A DNA stretch of 64,000 bases, taken from the NCBI GenBank assembly GCA_023313575.1, contig JAJTTP010000003.1, forward strand, positions 3,286,001 through 3,350,000, given 5' to 3'. Under the pieces are notes generated by a model. The model was given only the letters and a program-made list of their open reading frames with translations. It was not told where the DNA came from and made no database searches. Position numbers and translations under genes: made by a program. Below, one piece after another: positions 57,077 through 64,000 of this stretch. How positions within the stretch are numbered: position 1 is the stretch's first letter; the number at the start of each line of letters is the position of its first letter. Source of the stretch: Eutypella sp. D-1 (Eukaryota > Ascomycota > Sordariomycetes > Xylariales > Diatrypaceae).

Positions 57077-59228
57077 ATGGCTATATTCAGCAAACTCGCC
57101 GAAGACATTGAGGAGGTAGATGTGATCATCGCAGGCGGTATGGGAATAATGAACTCTAATATTGCAGAGTTTGACATGCAACACTGTTACGTTTCCGTGT
57201 GACTTAGATTACTGACTATTCAGTTGTTCATAGGAGGGACGGCAGGGTGCATCGTCGCCTCGCGACTGGCCGATGCGGACCCGAGCCTGTCGATCCTAGT
57301 CATCGAGAGGGGCACCGATAACTACGACCTGCCCAACATCGTCAACCCGATGTTCTACCTAAGCAACATCGCACCCGGTAGCCAAGCAGCGCATTTCCAC
57401 AAGGGCAACAAAGCCGAACGGCTCGGCGGCCGAGAGCCGATCGTCCCGTGCGGCGGTATCCTCGGCGGCGGGTCGTCCATTAACTTCATGATGTACACTC
57501 GGGCCCAGCGCGATGACTACGATGCTTGGAGGACTGACGGCTGGTCGGCAGATGAGCTGTGGCCTTACTTGAAGAAGGTCAGTTCGCTCATCACGCCATT
57601 TTCCCTTCACAAATTCTAAAGAGTGATGACTGCTGATGTATCATTAGTTCGAGACATATCATGGGCCTGGCGAAAAAGAACACCACGGGTATGACGGCCC
57701 GATCAACGTCGGTGACGGCACGTTCCGTGAGAAGGTTACAGAGGGCGATTTCGTGGCCGCCATGGAGCAGCTCGGGTACCCGGAGATCCGGGACCTGAAT
57801 AACTTGGACACGAACAACGGCACGCAGCGCTGGAACCGCTTCGTCGGGTCCGACGGGAGGCGGCAAGACGTCGCGCATAGGTACCTGCACCCGCGACTGC
57901 GGGATGGAGCGCACCCGAACCTGCACGTCATCGTCGAGGCGCAGATCGTTCGTGTGCTGTTCAACGAGGACAATACGCGCGCCGTTGGCGTCGAGTACCG
58001 CCCTAACCCGCAGTTCCAGGCACTAAGCGTGGGACTCACGCGCACGCCAGTCCGGGCTGTGAGGGCACGCAGGCTCGTGGTGCTATCGTGCGGTGCATGC
58101 GGGACGCCATCCGTACTCGAGCGGTCGGGTGTCGGGGACCCGGAGGTGCTGCGGCGCGCGGGCGTCACGGGCGTCGCGGACCTGCCCGGCGTCGGCCACG
58201 ACTACCAGGATCATAACCTCGTGTTAATTCCGTACCGTAGTTCGATCGGTCCCGGAGACACCCTTGATAGTTGGTTGTCTGGGCGAGAGACGGCCGAGAG
58301 CCTGATCGAGGCGCGCGACCACAGGCTCGGCTGGAACGGTATCGACGCAGCCAGCAAGCTGCGCCCCTCGGAGGCAGAGGTAGATGCGCTCGGTCCCGAA
58401 TTCCGTGCCGCCTGGGATCGGGATTTCAAGGACGCGCCTAATAGGCCGCTTATGCTAATCGCTATGCTGACTACGTATGTGAAGTTGTCGCTGTTGTTTC
58501 GCGCCCCTTATAAGGACATGCTGTTAATATTGCCGCAGCTACCTCGGGGATCATGCCGCCGTCCCACCCGGACAATACATAACGTTCGGAACATATACCG
58601 CTTACCCTTATTCCCGCGGTCACTTGGTAAGTCAGACAGCTCTAGTATACCGCCCATTTTACCAGGGCGCCTACTTACATCGCCGCCTATGATACCGTAG
58701 CATATCACGGGGCCGGACCCAGACGACCCTATTGATTTCGAGACGGGGTACCTGAGCGACGCACACGACATCGACCTAAAGAAGCTGGTTTGGGCGTACA
58801 AGAAGCAACGCGAGGCGGCGCGGCGCATGAAAACGTTCCGCGGAGAGGTGGCAGCAGGTCACCCCGCGTTCGCGGCAAGCTCAAAGGCAGCGGTGCTGGA
58901 GCAGGCCGACGGGCCGACCGTAACAGGCGCCGACTCCGGGCCTGCGCCGAGTATCGAGTACGGGCCTGAGGACGACGCGGTGCTGGAGCAGTGGTTGCGC
59001 GAGAATCTCAACACGACGTGGCACTCGCTCGGGACGTGCAAGATGGCGCCGCGCGAGGACTTCGGGGTGGTCGACGCGTCGCTCGGCGTTCACGGCATCG
59101 CGAGCCTCAAGATCGCGGATCTCAGCATCGCACCCGAGAACGTCGGCGCCAACACGAACAACACAGCCCTTATGATTGGTGAGAAGGCCGCCGATATTTT
59201 CATTCGGGAGCTGGGTCTCGGTGTGTGA
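57077..59228 (+). CDS. GMC oxidoreductase, alcohol-oxidase-like
   Basis: Five exons (57077-57137, 57234-57577, 57648-58474, 58539-58626, 58701-59228) give 615 residues and keep frame throughout. The FAD-binding fold is formed across the first junction (VDVIIAG joined to GGTAGCIVASRLADADP). GMC signature 1 is ERLGGREPIVPCGGILGGGSSINFMMYTRA. The region PVRAVRARRLVVLSCGACGTPSVLERSGVG matches signature 2. The C-terminal catalytic region has NTTWHSLGTCKMAP with the active-site His and ENVGANTNNTALMIGEKAADI with the second residue (Asn). Similarity is closest to fungal alcohol (methanol) oxidases, which oxidise short alcohols to aldehydes with H2O2. Those usually end in a peroxisomal signal; this one ends ELGLGV, so its location is unclear. 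No signal peptide is seen. Confidence 0.87.
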
Positions 59229-59650
59229 ACGTGGATTTTAATCCATTTTTCCGAGGCACGAGGTGCATCCCGTACCAAGTATAAGAGACTGAGGGGTCTT
59301 TATCTATCCAAAAAGGATATCTAAAGGGCCTTAGATATGGCACATTAACTTTTACAATCGACCATTTTAAATTTGTGCAATTAGTGAATTTTTGAAGAAG
59401 AGAAAAAGATATCGTTAGTATTCACTGTAGTAATGTTGTCATAGCTTAAATCGGTATGGATATTTGTTAACGGACCAGGCGGGTCAGTGAGATGGATTGA
59501 TGATACGGGTCCCTATTTTAGTCTTTTAGGGGTCTGAAAAGTCCAAGCTAAGCCTAGGGCCAATGAAAGCAATCGCTGAAACATGCTGACAGCTTAACAG
59601 GGATTCCCTATTTAGGAACATCATTTCTGACAACTGGGATTCCAATTTGT
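59229..59650. other. Intergenic region, GMC gene to caspase-like gene
   Basis: No gene seen. AT-rich, containing the 3' end of the GMC gene and the promoter of the caspase-like gene. Confidence 0.4.
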
Positions 59651-61597
59651 ATGTTTAGAGACGGAGGTATTTCTGAGGCTATCAAATCCTCAACTTCTAC
59701 CAAGGGACAGATTCCAATGGCGAAATGGGCAATCCTCATCGGAATTGACGAATATAAGCTCCATGACCAAGTCGAGGGTCATCCAGCCTATTACACCTTA
59801 AACGCATGCACCAGAGATGTTTTCAACATCCGAGATGTCCTGTGCAAAAAATGGGGTTTCCCGCTGGACCACGTCACGATGCTAGTCGCTGGTTCATCAG
59901 TTGAGACCGCAGTAAGGGATGGACAGCGTCTCCCGACATATGAGAACATCGTGGCGAGTATATTGGCGATGCGACAGCGCGGAAAGCCGGGAGATATACT
60001 CTACATCCATTTTTGTGGCTATACCGCAGAGGTGACGACCATTCTACCTCAGGTCCGAATGTCCAACCCGGAGCCTCTAGACTATGCTCTTCTCCCTTAC
60101 AATGTACTTTGCGATGGAAAGTGTATTCGCGACCTGGAGCTTAGCGTAATGCTACGCAAGCTCATAGATTACGGTCTCGACCTTACGCTTGTTGTTGATG
60201 GCCGCTCTCACCCAACCATGGGCACCTTCTCTCGTACAGGAGGGTCGATCTTCTCCAGTGACGAGCTAGCATCAGTATCACATGGGCCATGGTCACAATT
60301 CGGACGCCACACTTGGTTACAGAATCCCGATCCAGGCGTGCCCTTCACGCGCATCTGGTTGAACGATTGGGCAGGAGACTGGCCGTATGTTCCAGGCGCA
60401 TCATGGCACCGACCGGAGTACTACGATGAAGCCACCAAAGAGTGGCATGGATTCCTCACGTGCCCGTTGGTCCGACTATTACGTACCGAAGAGCAGAACA
60501 TTGCCTGCTTGTCGTTTCTGCGTAAATTATCTGGGGAATTTGAATCGATATATCGTAGAACGCAAAGTATCTTCCTGGATCTTCCCCACCGCATGTATTT
60601 AGAGACAAGTCTCAACAGAACCTTTCTAGCAAGTGACTGGGACCCCATCTTGAGACCTCACTATATACCTAGAATGCTACGATTGCTATCGGAGTTCGAT
60701 TATCAACTGATTGACTGGGGAATACTCCTCCAAAGCAATGCAATTAACGGGCAGAATGGCAGTTTATCCCCTCTGGACCATGCAGCGGGTGAAATAAAGA
60801 AATCAACCTACGGAGATTCATCGTCGCATGCCGACGAATCTCCCGTTGCCCTGTCCCCAGCCGTTCAAGCTTCGTTCTATCATGCGTTTCTCCGAATTCG
60901 GTGTCGCCCCTCGGGCTTATCGAGAGATACCAAAGTGTCCATCATCGGGGGTTACGGGTATCGCAAAACGGGACCGCCGCGTGTCCCTCACTTCTCCGAA
61001 AATGGAATCGTGAGCATGGTGTCTGGCGACTATCTAGTCATCAATATCGCAACTTTGGTGGATCAGCCATTATTTGTGAGAGTGCTTCACTTCGACAACG
61101 CATTCGGCATAACCCAATCATTCCCAATTGTCGGGGGTGTCCATCCTATGATGAGGCCGAATATATCACCTAGGGATAAGAGAAAGATTTCTACGGTAAA
61201 TAGGGTCGCAACTTCTCTCAGGCTCGACCTTCGCCTGTCTCTTCCCAAAGCTCCCCGTACCGCTAGAAGGGTCAACTCCGCCACACAGATCTTAAAGATC
61301 GTCATCTCTGATTCACCGTTTTCTAAAGAAGAAGTAGATTGCCTCCCTGTACAAGACGAAGCTTTCTTGTCAGAACACCAAGACCCAGCCACGGAGACCA
61401 TATACAGCAGAATCTTACGAAATGGAGGCATCAATGACTTTCATAATCGTTCTGTCCAACCTGATCTACAAGAGCAGGCTGGGCCAATCCATATCGTAGC
61501 AGGCGATGCATCCCAAGACGCGCAGTTATGTTCGTACACTGTTGCAGTTAGAGTACATAGTTCCGAAGAGGGACTGATCAAGCATAAACCATCATGA
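59651..61597 (+). CDS. Caspase-fold (peptidase C14-like) protein without catalytic dyad
   Basis: Single exon, 648 residues from the first ATG, or 626 from the ATG at 59717 (MAKWAILIGIDEY), which is where the family similarity begins. The p20-like core follows metacaspases in order: KWAILIGIDEYK, TLNACTRDVFNIRDVLCKKWGF, LPTYENIVASILAM, GDILYIHFCGYTAEV, EPLDYALLPYNV, IRDLELSVMLRKLIDYGLDLTLVVDGRSHP. Where active enzymes have SGHG this has CGYT (60014-60025), and where they have DCCHSG it has DGRSHP (60197-60214). Both catalytic His and Cys are therefore absent and the rest of the fold markers remain. The C-terminal ~300 residues show no family I know. No break in the frame suggests decay, so a pseudo-enzyme with a binding or scaffold role is likely. 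It ends 342 bases from a convergent HET gene. Confidence 0.8.
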   Translation: MFRDGGISEAIKSSTSTKGQIPMAKWAILIGIDEYKLHDQVEGHPAYYTLNACTRDVFNIRDVLCKKWGFPLDHVTMLVAGSSVETAVRDGQRLPTYENIVASILAMRQRGKPGDILYIHFCGYTAEVTTILPQVRMSNPEPLDYALLPYNVLCDGKCIRDLELSVMLRKLIDYGLDLTLVVDGRSHPTMGTFSRTGGSIFSSDELASVSHGPWSQFGRHTWLQNPDPGVPFTRIWLNDWAGDWPYVPGASWHRPEYYDEATKEWHGFLTCPLVRLLRTEEQNIACLSFLRKLSGEFESIYRRTQSIFLDLPHRMYLETSLNRTFLASDWDPILRPHYIPRMLRLLSEFDYQLIDWGILLQSNAINGQNGSLSPLDHAAGEIKKSTYGDSSSHADESPVALSPAVQASFYHAFLRIRCRPSGLSRDTKVSIIGGYGYRKTGPPRVPHFSENGIVSMVSGDYLVINIATLVDQPLFVRVLHFDNAFGITQSFPIVGGVHPMMRPNISPRDKRKISTVNRVATSLRLDLRLSLPKAPRTARRVNSATQILKIVISDSPFSKEEVDCLPVQDEAFLSEHQDPATETIYSRILRNGGINDFHNRSVQPDLQEQAGPIHIVAGDASQDAQLCSYTVAVRVHSSEEGLIKHKPS

Positions 61598-61939
61598 CAA
61601 GAAAACTACATTCGTGGAGATTTAGGACAGACCCATCGAACTACGAGCCGCAACAAGTCCTCTACAACTTTAGGTTATCAAGATAGTCAAATTGAGCGAA
61701 CTTGGGACGAACCTGGCTAATAGCCCGTCACATCGCTCTGCGATGTCAATACTGGAGGACTGAAGTTAGCTTATACCCCAGAGCCCGCTTGCAGTAAGCA
61801 AACCTATGGGCTAGAGACGCATTCGATTACATGATATGGGATGTATGAGGAGGCGGGAGAGTTATATCATCTCGACTTAGCAGTGTTTCGACTCACTTTA
61901 TGCCTCCGCACGTGAGCTTTCCATACGTACGTTAAGAAG
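61598..61939. other. Convergent spacer, caspase-like gene to HET gene
   Basis: 342 bases between two stop codons. No gene seen. Confidence 0.4.
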
Positions 61940-63661
61940 TTACTGGAGGAAAAACTGCCCTTTTTGGGGCTTAGATAAAGCCAGTTCGTCACCGGTAAAG
62001 AGAATTCCTAAACGGCGATATATCTCGCCCCCCGCCACAGGGTGCGTGCCTGTCATGCCAACCAAAGCGTACGAGAATTTCCATCCCAGATGTGCCATGC
62101 CCCGCAAGGTGCCCAGCGGAACGAGATTCAGCTTCGTCCGCGCGTGCAACTCTAGGATGAAGCGGCAGAACTCGACGTAGTCGACAGACCCGAGGCTCGC
62201 GGGAGAGCGATCTCCCTCGAATATCTGTGCGACGGCATCGTTGTCGAAGGATGAAAGGACGCCCTGGACCAAGGCCCTCGATATCAACTCCTCGACTCCT
62301 TGCTCAGTAAGAGACAGCGCGTTCGTGATCATGAGGTGGCCCTCGGCTGTGATAGACGCAAAGACATCTCTTGGAGGCGGCGCTAGTTGCCTGACGAGGC
62401 CGAACACGGTGCTCTCGTCGTCGACCATCCAATCCCGCTTTCGCTCCCCCGAGAACCGGCCAGGTGGCCGGTGGAAGCACTGCATCTCGGCCGGGATCCG
62501 GCGGTGGAGCTCGAGGATAAAGCCGTCCATGACCCTGGAGGGGTCCTCGCCGTAATCCACAGGAACGGGTACGCCGATTGCACCCATGATGCCGTAGACA
62601 CGGTCGTGCGGCCTCTGACACTCCCTCTGTGCTGCCGCGCGCAGGAGCTGCACCGCGTTCATGTTGACCAGCTCCAGAAGGCCTATTCGCTCGACTGCGC
62701 GCCGTGCTTCGCGTAGCAGCGGGATGTCTTCTTGAGCGAGGACGTACTCCTTCGGCCGGCGCGTGTATCCCGGCGACCAAATGTGCCCTGCACTAACCTG
62801 CTCCTCGAGGTTACACAGGTCGTCTTCGATCTCCTGGAGCGTGCGGATCAGGTGTCGGATGTCGATTGGATTCCCCGTCTCCGTGTGTCGGAGGGGATGG
62901 CCTTGCTTATCGTAGAACACGGCGTCGACGCGCAGGGCCGACTCCTGCAGGGTCCATAGAGAAGTCAGCCACGGCACGAGACGGGGCAGGTCAGCGACCA
63001 TCCTCAGACGACGGCGCGCCTCGACGACCAACTCGGGTATCACCTCCGGCGGCGTCAGGTACGACTGCTCGGGTACGGCGGAGCAGAGCTCGACCAGGGC
63101 CTCGTCCCCACCGGAGCAGAGCCAGATCGCCGCGCGCGAGGCCGACCGGAATATGTCGCCCTGCTTACCGATCTCGGCCGCCTTCTCGGGGTCCCCGTCG
63201 TCCTGCGGTATGCAGAGCACGTCAACCCACATGTTCGAGTCCCCGGCGATGCTCCGGACCGCGGAGTCGAGCTCCGCCCGCGTGAACAGGGTATTAGCGG
63301 GGACTTTCCAGTGACCGCCCCGCACGGGAGTGTCCAGGGCACGGTCCGCGTTCATCCATCTGCCCCAGGTATACGAGACCACGGTGTAATTGTAGCCCGG
63401 TCTTCCTGTCCGGAAAGTGACGCCGTCATTTCCGACTAGATACCCCGGGAAGGCTGCGCCCTCATGGGGCTGTCCCCGCGAGGCTTCCGGCATGGCATTC
63501 AGCTCCTGCATGTACTTCCCCTCGAAAGCGGCGCCTATGGGCCCGGCATCGTTGAGCAGGTTCCTGGGGCTGAAGACAGCGCCCACATTGAAGGTGGGTA
63601 TGCCTTTCTCGTCGCTCTGCAAGCGCGTAGTAGTGGATTGTCTAACGTAGCCGCCAGACAT
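61940..63661 (-). CDS. HET-domain (heterokaryon incompatibility) protein
   Basis: Single exon, 573 residues. The HET domain lies at ~90-250 with its three usual blocks: YTVVSYTWGRW (~92-102), MWVDVLCIPQDDGDPEKAAEIGKQGDIFRSA (~144-174) and LTSLWTLQESALRVDAVFY (~235-253). A region with AAQRECQRPHDRVYGIMGAIGVPVPVDYGEDPSRV (~345-380) is the common sequence after the domain in HET proteins. No NACHT, ankyrin or WD extension is present. Family knowledge: HET domains trigger cell death upon non-self recognition when activated by partners such as NLR-type receptors. The N-terminal ~85 residues (SPRNLLNDAGPIGAAFEGKY) are not a family I recognise. No frameshift is visible. Confidence 0.9.
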   Translation of the reverse strand: MSGGYVRQSTTTRLQSDEKGIPTFNVGAVFSPRNLLNDAGPIGAAFEGKYMQELNAMPEASRGQPHEGAAFPGYLVGNDGVTFRTGRPGYNYTVVSYTWGRWMNADRALDTPVRGGHWKVPANTLFTRAELDSAVRSIAGDSNMWVDVLCIPQDDGDPEKAAEIGKQGDIFRSASRAAIWLCSGGDEALVELCSAVPEQSYLTPPEVIPELVVEARRRLRMVADLPRLVPWLTSLWTLQESALRVDAVFYDKQGHPLRHTETGNPIDIRHLIRTLQEIEDDLCNLEEQVSAGHIWSPGYTRRPKEYVLAQEDIPLLREARRAVERIGLLELVNMNAVQLLRAAAQRECQRPHDRVYGIMGAIGVPVPVDYGEDPSRVMDGFILELHRRIPAEMQCFHRPPGRFSGERKRDWMVDDESTVFGLVRQLAPPPRDVFASITAEGHLMITNALSLTEQGVEELISRALVQGVLSSFDNDAVAQIFEGDRSPASLGSVDYVEFCRFILELHARTKLNLVPLGTLRGMAHLGWKFSYALVGMTGTHPVAGGEIYRRLGILFTGDELALSKPQKGQFFLQ

Positions 63662-64000
63662 TTCCTCTACGAACGTATGCCAAGAATTGCTGGTCGAGTA
63701 GCAAGAAAGGCAGTCAATTAGACACTACTCTAGTTATACCCTTTCCTCTTCTCGTTCATTAAAAAAAATTAGATGTTGCCTCGAGTCGCTACACGATGTT
63801 GCAAGGATCCTGCACAAGGATTAAAGCTGATAAAGGCGTTGTTGTATAACTACACGATGATGTAAGCGCATAGAGCCGGGGACCGTATACATGGGCGAGA
63901 ACCTTTTCACGCCATCCTTAAATTATTCATTCCTCTGCAGTAAGCAGCTATGAGAGGCTACATGCATACACCCAGAAACCCCAAGCATATATATTATCAT
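63662..64000. other. Promoter region of the HET gene, to window end
   Basis: No gene seen. AT-rich sequence containing the upstream region of the HET gene, cut by the window edge. Confidence 0.4.

Overview
This window is nuclear DNA of a filamentous ascomycete (Pezizomycotina, most likely Sordariomycetes). The grounds are protein-coding genes with short GT-AG introns (mostly 49-122 nt), GC-rich third codon positions, and fungal families: a PRA1/Asp f 2-type zinc-binding antigen, Ecm33-like L-domain proteins, DUF1996, a HET-domain protein and a NACHT NLR-like protein. All exon junctions were worked out by hand from splice signals, phase and family similarity. I recognised no tRNA, rRNA, CRISPR array or intact transposon.

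Layout. 1.6-2.6 kb: secreted PRA1/Asp f 2-like zinc-binding protein. 3.3-7.7 kb: tandem pair of L-domain single-pass membrane proteins. 9.0-27.9 kb: housekeeping block with the mitochondrial-type nuclease Nuc1, the mRNA 3'-end factor Pfs2, a DGAT1 acyltransferase, the U3 snoRNP protein Rrp9 and a TPR-DnaJ co-chaperone. 29.9-32.0 kb: large MFS transporter. 32.9-37.7 kb: esterase-NACHT-propeller NLR-like gene. 38.4-46.7 kb: quinate-permease-like transporter, quinate/shikimate-dehydrogenase-like enzyme, group A FAD monooxygenase and medium-chain reductase, which look like a small aromatic or quinate metabolism cluster. 47.8-51.2 kb: small SANT/Myb-like basic protein, probable myosin regulatory light chain, and a six-cysteine small secreted protein. 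51.2-54.6 kb: gene-poor. 54.6-59.2 kb: secreted DUF1996 protein and a GMC alcohol-oxidase-like enzyme. 59.7-63.7 kb: caspase-fold protein lacking its catalytic residues, tail to tail with a HET-domain gene.

Main points for follow-up. (1) The TPR-DnaJ gene ends in UGA followed directly by CAACCA, a match to the CARYYA stop-readthrough motif. After it the same frame stays open for 113 codons with coding-like composition and a hydrophobic segment, so a membrane-tethered co-chaperone isoform could arise by readthrough or by alternative splicing. (2) The caspase-like protein has lost both the catalytic His and Cys and sits beside a HET gene. Together with the NLR-like gene this half of the window has an allorecognition or immunity flavour. 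(3) The two L-domain paralogs share an intron after the fourth coding base and have no visible signal peptide despite a C-terminal membrane segment. (4) An exact ten-base palindrome recurs in three intergenic regions.
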